The notes under the pieces were generated by a model that was not told the origin of the DNA, ran no database searches, and worked only from the letters and a program-made list of their open reading frames with translations. From Canibacter zhoujuaniae (GTDB lineage Bacteria > Actinomycetota > Actinomycetes > Actinomycetales > Microbacteriaceae), in assembly GCF_011752005.1 (NCBI RefSeq), contig NZ_JAAIJZ010000001.1, forward strand, positions 124,001-188,000: a stretch of 64,000 nucleotides of DNA, written 5' to 3'. The translations under genes were made by a program, and so were the position numbers. Each line of letters begins with the position of its first letter. Within the stretch, counting starts at the first letter, position 1. Shown piece by piece: positions 9,091-17,910 of the stretch.

Positions 9091-9566
9091 TGACAGAAAA
9101 AACAAGCACCACAGTGCTGGCACAAAAGTTTGGTATCGCACTGATTATGCTGCTCATCACAATTTATGTGATCGCTGTTATCTGGCGGGTGGTTGCACTG
9201 GTGCAGATTGCAGACCCCATTGCCTGGCTCTTTGCTCTCGGGCTGACAGTTACAGCCGGCATCGGGGTCTGGGCGGTAATTATTGAACTGCCCTTTGCTT
9301 TTCGGGCGGCTGAACTAAGCCGCAGGCTGGAAGTGGCCGGCCGCGATGTTTCCGACCTGGGCCTTGTCGCAAACGCTTCAGGGCGCCCAGATCGCGGCTC
9401 TGCGATAGCGGTGATGGATCGCCTGAACTCTGAGGTTGACGCTGATCCGCAAGACTGGATGGTGTGGCATCGCCGTGGCATAGTCCGCCGAGCCGCGGGG
9501 GACGGCAGAGGAGCGCGCGCGGATGTGCGGCAGGCGATAAAACTAGCTAAAGCTAAATCTTCGTGA
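9090..9566 (+). CDS. Two-helix membrane protein with TPR-like tail, unknown function
   Basis: This 158-residue protein is read from an ATG that shares one base with the dapB stop codon, so it is translationally coupled to dapB. Two membrane helices (about residues 11-33 and 43-65) are followed by a soluble tail. The end of that tail, WHRRGIVRRAAGDGRGARADVRQAIKLAK, resembles one tetratricopeptide repeat. Similar small proteins occur beside dapB in related actinobacteria as far as I recall. Its function cannot be stated from sequence. Confidence 0.75.
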   Translation: MTEKTSTTVLAQKFGIALIMLLITIYVIAVIWRVVALVQIADPIAWLFALGLTVTAGIGVWAVIIELPFAFRAAELSRRLEVAGRDVSDLGLVANASGRPDRGSAIAVMDRLNSEVDADPQDWMVWHRRGIVRRAAGDGRGARADVRQAIKLAKAKSS

Positions 9567-9711
9567 TTTCTGCGGACTTTATTTAAAATTTCTGCAAAAA
9601 ATTCAGCCCGACTAAGATGTGTCGAATGGATCTTCCGGTTTGAGTGTAAATTTAAAAAGCATTGACTCATAAGTCGACTATCTATCGGTTGTAACCGAAA
9701 GCGGAGGAACC

Positions 9712-11289
9712 ATGTCTGCAACCACCCCTCCTACCCGTGCGCTTGATTCGGTCACCGGTATGAGCCGTAAGGGGCTCAAAACCGGTGATATCGGTGTGCT
9801 TGGCGCAATTGTCGTTGGTTTTTCTGTTTGTGCTCCTGCTTACACCCTGACCGCGTCAGTGGGTCCTGCAGCGAGCGAGGTTGGGGTGCAGACACCCGCA
9901 ATTTTCCTTGTTGGCTTTATCCCCATGCTGCTTGTTGCGCTTGGCTACCGGGCGCTCAACGACGCACTTCCAGATTCAGGCACTTCATTCACTTGGGGGA
10001 CCCGCGCATTCGGCCCGTGGATCGGTTGGATGGCCGGCTGGGGTTTGATCGCCGCAACCGTGCTTGTGCTGTCAAACCTTGCCGGTATCGCTGTGGAATT
10101 TCTGTTTCAAGTGATTGCAGAAATTACCGGCGACCGCGCAATCGCTAAGCTGTCAGAAAACGTCGGGATTAACATTCTCGTATGCCTCGGGTTTATGGCG
10201 CTTGCCACTTTCATCAGCTATCGCGGCATGACCAGCACTAAGGTTTTCCAGTTTATTACCGTGATTTTCCAAGGGCTTGCGCTCGTCTGGTTTATTACCG
10301 CGATGTTTATCGGCGCCGCAGACCCGGCGAACACCGCGGCGCTCACGCCAGAGCTCAGCTGGTTTAACCCCTTCGCAGTGGATAGCTTCAGCGCATTTGC
10401 GGCAGGTATCGCCGTTTCAATCTTTGTCTACTGGGGTTGGGACACAGTGCTCACCATGGGTGAGGAGACAAAAGAATCTAAGGGCCGCATCTCCACTGCG
10501 TCGCTCGCTGCGCTGATCCTGGTCGTGATTATCGTGCTGCTTTATGTGGCCACCGCGACCGCAACCGTAGCTTTCGCAGGTCTTGGCGATACAGGCACGG
10601 GGCTTAGCAATCCTGAAATTCAGGAAAATGTTTTTGCGGCGCTCGCACACCCGGTAATGGGGCCGTTCGCAATCGTGCTGTTCGTTGCAATTTTGGTCTC
10701 TGCAATGGCCTCTATTAACTCAACCGCTATTTCGCCGGCGCGCACCCTGCTCGCGATGGCGCACTACGGCGCCCTCCCGCAGAAACTAAAAGAGATTCAC
10801 CCGAAGTACAAATCACCGCACGTGGCGCTGCTAACCTCAGCGATCGTAGCATCAGCCTTTTATGCAATCATGCGATTCATATCTGAAGACGTGCTGTGGG
10901 ACACCATCACGAGCCTGGGTATTATGGTTTGCTTCTACTACGGTATTACCGCGCTTTCAAGCGCCTGGTATTTCCGAAATACTGCATTCAAGCAGGGCCT
11001 AGGCGCAGCGCTTTCAAAGGTGCTGCTGCCGGGTCTTGGCGGTGTAGTGCTGCTCGTTGTTTTCTTCAAAACGATGTTTGACTCAATCAACCCAGAGTTT
11101 GGTTCGGGCTCAAACATCGGTGGCGTCGGGCTCGTGTTCATCCTGGGTATGGTGGTCATCAGTATCGGTATTTTGCTGATGATCCTGCAGGCGGTGCGTG
11201 AACCTGGATTCTTCCGCGGCGAGACGCTGCGCAAGGGGGATGACGCAGAGACGCAGGTTATAGAGGTTTTTGACGACGGACTGGAATAA
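9712..11289 (+). CDS. APC superfamily amino acid permease
   Basis: This 525-residue integral membrane protein has the hydrophobic pattern of a twelve-helix APC-type amino acid/polyamine transporter. Helix 1 is GAIVVGFSVCAPAYTLTASVG, followed by the SGTSFTWGTRAFGPWIGWMAGW region typical of APC permeases. The substrate cannot be read from the sequence. GCGGAGG seven bases before the ATG sets the start. The 145-base upstream gap holds TTGACT at 9662-9667 as a possible -35 box, but no convincing -10 at standard spacing. The gene stands between dapB and thyA with its own leader, so it may be an insertion into an otherwise conserved neighbourhood. Confidence 0.88.
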   Translation: MSATTPPTRALDSVTGMSRKGLKTGDIGVLGAIVVGFSVCAPAYTLTASVGPAASEVGVQTPAIFLVGFIPMLLVALGYRALNDALPDSGTSFTWGTRAFGPWIGWMAGWGLIAATVLVLSNLAGIAVEFLFQVIAEITGDRAIAKLSENVGINILVCLGFMALATFISYRGMTSTKVFQFITVIFQGLALVWFITAMFIGAADPANTAALTPELSWFNPFAVDSFSAFAAGIAVSIFVYWGWDTVLTMGEETKESKGRISTASLAALILVVIIVLLYVATATATVAFAGLGDTGTGLSNPEIQENVFAALAHPVMGPFAIVLFVAILVSAMASINSTAISPARTLLAMAHYGALPQKLKEIHPKYKSPHVALLTSAIVASAFYAIMRFISEDVLWDTITSLGIMVCFYYGITALSSAWYFRNTAFKQGLGAALSKVLLPGLGGVVLLVVFFKTMFDSINPEFGSGSNIGGVGLVFILGMVVISIGILLMILQAVREPGFFRGETLRKGDDAETQVIEVFDDGLE

Positions 11290-11317
11290 TCTACATAGTA
11301 GAAAGGTTCTAGGTACC

Positions 11318-12124
11318 GTGACTAAAAACATCAAAACCCCTTACGAAGATCTGCTTCGAGACGTGCTTGAAAACGGCACTGCAAAAAGCGATCGCACCGG
11401 GACGGGGACGCGTAGCGTGTTTGGAAGGCAGATCCGTTTCGACTTAAACGAAGCGTTTCCGCTTATTACAACCAAACGAGTGCACTTTAAGTCTGTCGCG
11501 ATTGAGCTTCTGTGGTTTTTGCGCGGTGAGAGCAACACCAAGTATCTAACCGACAACGGTGTGACCATCTGGGATGAGTGGGCTGACGAAAACGGTGATC
11601 TGGGGCCGGTTTACGGTGTGCAGTGGCGCAACTGGCCAACTCCAGACGGTGAATACATCGATCAGATTGCAACACTGGTTGAAAATCTAAAACGTGACCC
11701 AGACAGCCGCCGGCATATTGTGTCAGCTTGGAACGTTGCAGCTCTGCCAGAGATGGCTTTGGCGCCGTGTCACGCATTCTTCCAGTTTTATGTTGCCGAC
11801 GGTAAGCTGAGCTGTCAGCTGTATCAGCGGTCGGCGGATATGTTCTTAGGGGTGCCTTTCAACATTGCCTCCTACGCACTGCTAACAATGATGCTTGCAC
11901 AGCAAACAGGTCTAGAACTTGGCGAGTTTGTCTGGACCGGCGGTGACTGCCACATTTATGACAACCACGTCGAGCAGGTGCGCACCCAGCTTGCACGTGC
12001 GCCATACCCATACCCGCAGTTGAAAATTAAACAGCGCGACAGTATCTTCGATTACGAGTTTGAGGACTTCGAACTTATCGGTTACGAGCACCATCCGGGC
12101 ATCAAAGCTCCGGTCGCGGTTTAG
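11318..12124 (+). CDS. thyA: Thymidylate synthase
   Basis: ThyA methylates dUMP to dTMP using methylenetetrahydrofolate. From GTG 11318 the protein has 268 residues, close to the classical ThyA length. Catalytic cysteine lies in ALAPCHAFFQFYV (about residue 150), and the dUMP/folate-binding block YQRSADMFLGVPFNIASYALL follows. The frame is open to 11270, but that would overlap the permease gene; AGAAAGG before 11318 supports the shorter start. The downstream folA supplies dihydrofolate reductase, which regenerates the cofactor, so the pair forms a natural unit. Confidence 0.96.
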   Translation: MTKNIKTPYEDLLRDVLENGTAKSDRTGTGTRSVFGRQIRFDLNEAFPLITTKRVHFKSVAIELLWFLRGESNTKYLTDNGVTIWDEWADENGDLGPVYGVQWRNWPTPDGEYIDQIATLVENLKRDPDSRRHIVSAWNVAALPEMALAPCHAFFQFYVADGKLSCQLYQRSADMFLGVPFNIASYALLTMMLAQQTGLELGEFVWTGGDCHIYDNHVEQVRTQLARAPYPYPQLKIKQRDSIFDYEFEDFELIGYEHHPGIKAPVAV

Positions 12125-12147
12125 TAAAACAGTTTGCGGATCCTGCG

Positions 12148-12783
12148 ATGAATACCGATACCCGGAAACACGACTGCAGCCCTGAAATGCTATTTAACGT
12201 GCCTGTTGCAGAGCTTGCTCAACTAGCGCGACAGGCTCTAAACCCTGGTGATATCGGTCTTATTTGGGCGCAGGCGAGTGGCACCTTACCCGGCTGGGAG
12301 CAGACGCCTGGCGGGGGAGCGATCGGACGTGCCGGACAGATGCCCTGGCACGTTCCTGCCGATCTCGCCTGGTTTAAACAGGTCACCTTTGGCGCTCCGG
12401 TGATTATGGGACGGCGCACCTGGGAGTCGCTGCCGGAGCGATTCAGGCCGCTTCCGGGACGCAAAAACTATGTTGTAACAAGTGCTCATGCCGACACAGT
12501 AAACAGTGCGACATTTGCGGGCGCAAACATTTTGCGATCCTTAGACGAACTGGACAGCCAGGCAGCCGCCACACCGGTTTGGGTTATCGGCGGCGGGCAG
12601 CTCTACCAGACAGCGCTCCCTCGAGCGAAAGCTGTGGTTATCTCGCAGTTCAGTCTTGCGGTTGCAGATGCTGATACCTGGGCTCCGTCGCTTGATCCGC
12701 AAGAATGGTGTTTGGCGGCGGTGTCTGAGCCTAGTGCGCACACAGAATTTCCGGTGCGCTTCTCACTGTGGTGCAGGCGTTAA
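12148..12783 (+). CDS. folA: Dihydrofolate reductase with N-terminal extension
   Basis: This enzyme reduces dihydrofolate to tetrahydrofolate with NADPH, closing the cycle with ThyA 24 bases upstream. The core begins near residue 36 (IGLIWAQASG), with GQMPWHVPADLAWFK and the cofactor motif IMGRRTWESLPERFRPLPGR following. VWVIGGGQLYQTALP is the second nucleotide-binding strand. The 211-residue length exceeds the usual 160-180 because of about 35 extra N-terminal residues, with no in-frame start nearer to the core than residue 14. The extension may be real, or translation may begin at ATG 12187. Confidence 0.93.
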   Translation: MNTDTRKHDCSPEMLFNVPVAELAQLARQALNPGDIGLIWAQASGTLPGWEQTPGGGAIGRAGQMPWHVPADLAWFKQVTFGAPVIMGRRTWESLPERFRPLPGRKNYVVTSAHADTVNSATFAGANILRSLDELDSQAAATPVWVIGGGQLYQTALPRAKAVVISQFSLAVADADTWAPSLDPQEWCLAAVSEPSAHTEFPVRFSLWCRR

Positions 12784-12846
12784 TTACTCTTTATTCGGGC
12801 CGAAGAGATCAGCTCCTATACAAGCTCTGCTGGTAGTGTTGAATGT

Positions 12847-13890
12847 ATGACTGCCCGGTGGGAAATTAGGAGTGTTAATAGCCGTGAGTATGCAAACTCC
12901 GCCGAGAAGGCAGGGCTTAATCTTCCGATAGAACAAACAGAACACTGGGGTCGTGTTGACGAAATCCAAGCAAATAGGAAACACCTAGGCTACTACTTAG
13001 TGTTTTTTGATGGCGATTTGGTAGCGCAGTTTCGGGCGACCAAAATGGACTGGCATGCAACATTTTTTGTGTGGCTGCGTCACGGCCCGGTTTGGCTTGC
13101 AAAGCCGAGCGCGGAGCTGGAAAAAGGCTTTTTAGAAACGCTGGAGCAGTTTGCAAAACAAGAGTGGCAGGGAGCGCTGCACTTACGGCTAGATCTGTTC
13201 CATCGCGCGGTGCACAACAGTTATATGCCCTATTCGCTATCAACGCACGACCGCACCGTCGTTATTGACACTACTGTTTCTGATAGGGCAGCTGCTGACG
13301 AAGTATTGCAGGAAGAAATTATCGCAAAGTTTAAGTCGCGCGGCCGCAAGCAGGCGAGACAGTCATTGCGTGACACAGAGATTGTCTGTGCAGATGAGAC
13401 GGACGCAGCCTTTAGAGACTTCAGCCCCTACCATCGGGTTCTGGTTGAAACGAGCAACCGTGACGGTTTCACAGCCTGGAGTAGTCAGCACTATCAGGAG
13501 ATGCTAGAGGCATTGGGGAAAGAAAATGCGCGTCTTTATGCTTCTCGAATTGACGGAGAGCTCACCTCGTGGATGCTCGTGACGCTCAGCGGTAAATACG
13601 CCTGCTACTTTTACGGAGCTTCAACAACCGCATCAATGAAGCGCAGTGTCAACGAACGACTGGTTGTGTTTGTGTGTGTTGATATCGCCAAACGAGGATG
13701 CGAAGCTATGGACATGATGGGGATCGGCTCAGAACTGAACCCGTCATTAAACGGTCTAAATGTGTATAAAACAAAGTTTTCTACTGCGGTGGTGGAAGTT
13801 GCCCCAACTCAAGATGTGCCGCTTGCAGTATTCCGTTACAGGTTAATGATGGCCGCTCGTGCGACACTGCAGCGGTTAAAGCAACGCTAA
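12847..13890 (+). CDS. FemAB/FemX-family aminoacyltransferase
   Basis: This 347-residue protein belongs to the Fem family (tandem GNAT folds), whose members use aminoacyl-tRNA to add amino acids to the lipid II peptide. Supporting segments are the N-terminal block HLGYYLVFFDGDLVAQFRA, the region MLVTLSGKYACYFYGASTT and the late NERLVVFVCVDIAKRGCEAMDMMGI. It has no signal peptide, as expected for cytoplasmic Fem enzymes. The ATG lacks a ribosome site; TAGTGT at 12834-12839 is 7 bases before it. Neighbours dapA and murJ fit a cell-wall role. Which residue it adds cannot be read. Confidence 0.82.
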   Translation: MTARWEIRSVNSREYANSAEKAGLNLPIEQTEHWGRVDEIQANRKHLGYYLVFFDGDLVAQFRATKMDWHATFFVWLRHGPVWLAKPSAELEKGFLETLEQFAKQEWQGALHLRLDLFHRAVHNSYMPYSLSTHDRTVVIDTTVSDRAAADEVLQEEIIAKFKSRGRKQARQSLRDTEIVCADETDAAFRDFSPYHRVLVETSNRDGFTAWSSQHYQEMLEALGKENARLYASRIDGELTSWMLVTLSGKYACYFYGASTTASMKRSVNERLVVFVCVDIAKRGCEAMDMMGIGSELNPSLNGLNVYKTKFSTAVVEVAPTQDVPLAVFRYRLMMAARATLQRLKQR

Positions 13891-13894
13891 ACGA

Positions 13895-13900
13895 TAGGCT
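13895..13900 (+). promoter_or_regulatory. -10 element of dapA (leaderless promoter)
   Basis: TAGGCT lies 6 bases before the GTG of dapA and just after the stop of the Fem gene. No Shine-Dalgarno sequence is present between it and the start, so the transcript should begin at or next to the GTG. Confidence 0.55.
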
Positions 13901-13906
13901 AGATAG

Positions 13907-14884
13907 GTGATTAAACAAGAAAACCCCTTTGGGCAGGTATTGGTTGCGCTTGTCACTCCGATGGATAAGGACGGCGAGGTTGACTGGGACGCGACGGAAG
14001 CGCATATCGACCGTTGCATTTCTGATGGCGCTGACGGCATCGTCGTGACCGGCACCACAGGCGAGACTTCAACTCTGACCGACCCTGAAAAAATTAAGCT
14101 CGTTGAGGTAGCAAAGTCTGTTTCAGCGGGTAGAGCAAAAATAATTACCGGCGGTGGCTCAAACGAGACCGCCCATGCGATCGAGCTCTATCAAGCCAGC
14201 GAGAAAGCGGGTGCTGACGGGGTTATGGTTGTGACCCCGTACTACAACAAGCCGACACAGGCCGGACTTTTAACGCACTTCAGAATGGTGGCAGACGCAA
14301 CTGATTTGCCGGTTCTGCTCTATGACATTCCCGGTCGCACCGGCGTTCCAATTAAATACGAAACTATTTTGCGGTTGGCAAAACACCCAAACATTCTTGG
14401 TGTGAAAGACGCTAAGGGCGACTTCAGCGAGGTTAGCCGTGTGCTGAATCAAACTGACCTCCTATACTTCTCAGGAGATGACGCAAACGTTTTGCCGCAT
14501 CTTGCTATTGGTGCAACCGGTTTGGTTGGTGTGACAGCGAACATTGCCGCCGGGCCGTACCGCACTATTGTTGATGCGGTTAATAGGGGAGATTTGCACG
14601 CCGCACGCGAGATGCATAAACAGCTGGAGCCGCTTGTGCGCGCAGTTATGACCCATGTGCCCGGCACTATTTCAGCTAAATACATTTTGCATGGTCTGGG
14701 GCGCATCGGTAGCCCGCGCGTGCGTTTGCCGCTGGTCGGCCCAGAAGAGTGGGAGGCAGCGACAATTGAAGATGACTTGGCGCTTGTGAAAAACCTGCCG
14801 GGGGTAGATTTCTCAAACTTCCGACCAGATCGCAACGCCGCTGCCGGGGGCGCTCTACCAAAAATCGCCGGCACCACCCGTTAG
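13907..14884 (+). CDS. dapA: 4-hydroxy-tetrahydrodipicolinate synthase
   Basis: DapA condenses pyruvate with aspartate semialdehyde, the committed step toward diaminopimelate and lysine. The 325-residue protein shows the substrate motif TGTTGETSTL (residues 48-57), catalytic Tyr139 in VLLYDIPGRTG and the Schiff-base Lys167 in ILGVKDAKGD. The GTG start has TAGGCT 6 bases before it and no ribosome site. dapB lies about 5 kb upstream, and rnj follows after 25 bases. The C-terminal tail is somewhat long and glycine/alanine-rich. Confidence 0.96.
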   Translation: MIKQENPFGQVLVALVTPMDKDGEVDWDATEAHIDRCISDGADGIVVTGTTGETSTLTDPEKIKLVEVAKSVSAGRAKIITGGGSNETAHAIELYQASEKAGADGVMVVTPYYNKPTQAGLLTHFRMVADATDLPVLLYDIPGRTGVPIKYETILRLAKHPNILGVKDAKGDFSEVSRVLNQTDLLYFSGDDANVLPHLAIGATGLVGVTANIAAGPYRTIVDAVNRGDLHAAREMHKQLEPLVRAVMTHVPGTISAKYILHGLGRIGSPRVRLPLVGPEEWEAATIEDDLALVKNLPGVDFSNFRPDRNAAAGGALPKIAGTTR

Positions 14885-14909
14885 TTTATTTGCCGTTAAG
14901 GGAGCAATT

Positions 14910-16607
14910 TTGATCGAAATACAGTCACCGCCCAAACTCAAAAAGGGCGCGCTGCGCACCTATCCACTGGGTGGCCTGGGTGAGGTTGGGCGCAACATGA
15001 CTGTTTATGAATTCGATGGCAAATTGCTTATCGTAGACTGTGGTGTGCTCTTCCCAGAGGTTGAGCAGCCGGGAATCGATCTAATTCTGCCCGACATCAC
15101 GCTACTCGATAATCGACTCCAAGACATCGTTGGGGTGGTGCTCACTCACGGGCATGAGGATCACATCGGCGGCATCCCTTACCTGCTCAAGCGCCGCGCC
15201 GATATTCCACTCTACGGCTCGCAGCTGACGCTGGCTTTGGTTGCAGCAAAGTGTAAAGAACACCGTCTGCAACCAAAGTTAAACGTCGTTGCCGAGGGCG
15301 ATAGGGTTGCAGCTGGCGGCGGTTTCGACCTCGAATTCGTGGCGGTAAATCATTCGATTCCTGACGCGCTCGCTGTCGCTATTCGCACCCCAGCTGGGCT
15401 GGTGCTTGCAACCGGCGACTTTAAGATGGATCAGCTGCCGCTCGATGGGCGGATTACCGACCTCAGGGCGTTTGCGAGGCTCGGGGAAGAGGGCGTAGAC
15501 CTCTTTCAAACCGACAGCACAAATGCTGATATTCCCGGGTTCACGCCGCTCGAAAAAGAAATTGGGCCGGTGCTCGAGAGTGTGATTGCGGGCACTCCTG
15601 GAAAAGTTGTTGTGGCGAGTTTCTCAAGTCACGTGCACCGCGTGCAGCAGGTTTTGGAGGCGGCCGCGCACAACCAACGCAAGGTTGTTTTGCTTGGCCG
15701 CTCAATGCTTAGAAACATGAAGATCGCTGAGGAACTTGGGTACCTAGACGTGCCGCCGGGCGTTTTAGTGACTCTCAAAGATGCCGAGGAAATTCCAGAT
15801 GAGCATCTTGTATACATGTCTACCGGTTCGCAGGGGGAGCCGATGGCGGTGCTCAGCCGGATCGTAAAGGGCAATCACCAGGTTAGTGTCTCACACGGTG
15901 ACACTGTGATCCTGGCCTCCAGTTTGATACCTGGAAACGAAAACGCAGTGTTCCGAGTGATCGATGGTCTCATGCGACTCGGCGCAAAGGTCGTGCACAA
16001 AGGAAACGCCCGTGTGCATGTTTCTGGCCACGCTGCGGCGGGGGAGCTGCTTTACTGCTACAACATTGTGCAACCAAAAAACGTGATGCCCATACACGGT
16101 GAATATCGCCATCTTGTTGCAAACGCAGCACTCGCGATTGAAACCGGCGTGCCAACCACGCGCACTCTGATCTGTCAGAACGGAACCGTTGTTGACCTGC
16201 AAGACGGCAGGGCTAAAATTACGGGTCAGCTGGAGGTTGGATCCCTCTACGTAGACGGTCAGACGGTTGGTAAGGTAACCGACGATGATCTGCACGAGCG
16301 GCGGGTGCTAGGGACCGAAGGATTCGTCTCGATTATCACCGTCGTGTCTAAAAAGACAGGGCAGATAGTCTCAGGCCCGGATATTCACACCAAGGGAATG
16401 GCGGAAGACGACAGCGAATTTGACGTTATCAAACCAAAGATAGTTAACGGCATACAGGATGCATTCCAAGCGGCAAAGCGCGATGGTGCAGCCGCGCCAG
16501 ACAGGCAGAAACTGCAGCAGATTGTGCGCCGCATCGTTGGCCGGTGGGTGGGAACCAAACTGCGCCGCCGGGCGATGATCGTGCCGGTCGTTGTGGAGGT
16601 TGACTAA
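14910..16607 (+). CDS. rnj: Ribonuclease J
   Basis: RNase J is a metallo-beta-lactamase/beta-CASP nuclease with endo- and 5'-exonuclease activity in rRNA and mRNA maturation. The 565-residue protein carries the metal motif HGHEDH at residues 80-85, and the beta-CASP motifs follow. HVSGHAAAGELLYCYNIVQPKNVMPIHGE contains the late metal-binding His. TTG at 14910 is the start, placed by AAGGGAG. dapA-rnj is a conserved actinobacterial pair. A strong terminator follows at 16647-16679. Confidence 0.96.
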   Translation: MIEIQSPPKLKKGALRTYPLGGLGEVGRNMTVYEFDGKLLIVDCGVLFPEVEQPGIDLILPDITLLDNRLQDIVGVVLTHGHEDHIGGIPYLLKRRADIPLYGSQLTLALVAAKCKEHRLQPKLNVVAEGDRVAAGGGFDLEFVAVNHSIPDALAVAIRTPAGLVLATGDFKMDQLPLDGRITDLRAFARLGEEGVDLFQTDSTNADIPGFTPLEKEIGPVLESVIAGTPGKVVVASFSSHVHRVQQVLEAAAHNQRKVVLLGRSMLRNMKIAEELGYLDVPPGVLVTLKDAEEIPDEHLVYMSTGSQGEPMAVLSRIVKGNHQVSVSHGDTVILASSLIPGNENAVFRVIDGLMRLGAKVVHKGNARVHVSGHAAAGELLYCYNIVQPKNVMPIHGEYRHLVANAALAIETGVPTTRTLICQNGTVVDLQDGRAKITGQLEVGSLYVDGQTVGKVTDDDLHERRVLGTEGFVSIITVVSKKTGQIVSGPDIHTKGMAEDDSEFDVIKPKIVNGIQDAFQAAKRDGAAAPDRQKLQQIVRRIVGRWVGTKLRRRAMIVPVVVEVD

Positions 16608-16646
16608 GAAAACCTCTGCGCTCTTAACTGAGTGAGGGTTTAATAA

Positions 16647-16679
16647 AATACCGGGGCAGAAGATTTCTGCCCCGGTATT
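16647..16679. terminator. Bidirectional terminator between rnj and the Fem-like gene
   Basis: A perfect inverted repeat, AATACCGGGGCAGA-A / T-TCTGCCCCGGTATT with a short loop, lies between convergent genes. It is flanked by A-rich sequence on the left and TGTTTT on the right, so it can act in both directions. Confidence 0.88.
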
Positions 16680-16691
16680 GTTTTACAGCCC

Positions 16692-17855
16692 TTAAATCAT
16701 TTGTGAATCTTTGTATTTTCGCGCATGCAAGCGAGAAGCAATGCCAGCGCCGACCCTGCTCCATAGTTTGTATTTAGTCTCGTTGAAGATTAGTTCAACG
16801 CGACCAACAAGCGTGCTGCGCCGTTTACTAAAAGACAGCTTAAAACGCCCAAGCGAGTAGTTAATGTGATCGGTGTCACTCTGTGCGGTGACCGGGGCCA
16901 CACCGAACATATTGTAAGAAGTTGCGCCCAGCTTCTGCATTTCGAGCATGATTCGCCAGTGCAGATAGTTTGCAGAGCCAGCAGACTGCAGAGCGCGATC
17001 CGATCCGCCATCTTTGTAGGTTGCGTTTTTGCCTGTTAACACAACGAATGCGAGCACAGAAATTTCACCGTTATCAACGGCAGCGTAGAAGCGCCCACGA
17101 CCCTGGTCAGCAAAACCTTTCCAATAGCTTTCAAGATAGGCGCGCGGCCGAATAACAAGATCGGTGCGGCCACCACCCACCTTGTGCATGAGCTTCCACA
17201 TCTTATCGAACGTCTCTTGCGTGGCCGGCAACTCCCTAAACTCGACCCCTTCACGCTCCCCACGACGCACCATATTGCGACACTTCTTATCGAATGACGC
17301 GAGGAGCTCATCCGCTGTCTGATCGAGGTCAATCACAGCGGTGATAGCGTCCATGCGGCCACGCTTCAGATCTGTCACGGGCACCGATAGTCGGCTTTTA
17401 ATAGTGTCAAGAGCCTCTTTTTCAGGAATTAAAGATGCAAAACTCGGTGGGAGAGTGTGGCGCCCTGCGACAGTATCTGGATCATCGGCCGGAATGACGG
17501 GCAGAGTTGGCTCAGCGCTCACCGCAAAAACAGTCGGCTCATGTGTTTTAACGTATTCTTCAAGCGCCTTTAACCCCGCACCAACCTCTGCTGCATCTTG
17601 CAGAGCCGGCGCGGTTGGAAGATACCAAAACTTACCCAGAAGGGGAATCCGGCGTTCAAGCACAAGACCAGCAAACGCGGGTTTGCCGTCCGTTTCCCAG
17701 ATAAGAAAGCGAGGGTGCCAACCGTACTGTGATTTCACTCTTGCAAAAACTCTGGAGTTGCTGAATTCGCCGCCGAGAGGATTCTGCTCGCTTAACTCAT
17801 CCCAGTTTTCTTGCTCGGCACGCGAGGCTGCACGCACTGTGTAGACGGATGTCAT
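16692..17855 (-). CDS. Second Fem-family (GNAT-fold) peptidyltransferase-like protein
   Basis: This 387-residue protein has the Fem-family layout and N-terminal features (LSEQNPLGGEFSNSRVF, WHPRFLIWETDGKPAFAGLV) and ends with YNMFGVAP...INYSLGRFKLSFS, where Fem proteins place the acceptor-binding end. It is only distantly similar by eye to the Fem protein at 12847-13890, so it is not a recent duplicate. AAGGAA seven bases before the ATG supports the start. It lies just upstream of murJ in the same direction, with 55 bases between them, consistent with lipid II modification and export working together. Substrate unknown. Confidence 0.8.
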   Translation of the reverse strand: MTSVYTVRAASRAEQENWDELSEQNPLGGEFSNSRVFARVKSQYGWHPRFLIWETDGKPAFAGLVLERRIPLLGKFWYLPTAPALQDAAEVGAGLKALEEYVKTHEPTVFAVSAEPTLPVIPADDPDTVAGRHTLPPSFASLIPEKEALDTIKSRLSVPVTDLKRGRMDAITAVIDLDQTADELLASFDKKCRNMVRRGEREGVEFRELPATQETFDKMWKLMHKVGGGRTDLVIRPRAYLESYWKGFADQGRGRFYAAVDNGEISVLAFVVLTGKNATYKDGGSDRALQSAGSANYLHWRIMLEMQKLGATSYNMFGVAPVTAQSDTDHINYSLGRFKLSFSKRRSTLVGRVELIFNETKYKLWSRVGAGIASRLHARKYKDSQMI

Positions 17856-17910
17856 GAATATTCCTTAAGTCGCTGTTCTGTCACCCAAAGCCTAATTTGT
17901 TGTAACTGGT

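Noticed and set aside
9662..9686. TTGACT ... TCTATC as a promoter of the APC permease
   Set aside because: The spacing between the two hexamers is only 13 bases, too short for a standard promoter; the TTGACT alone is kept as a possible -35.
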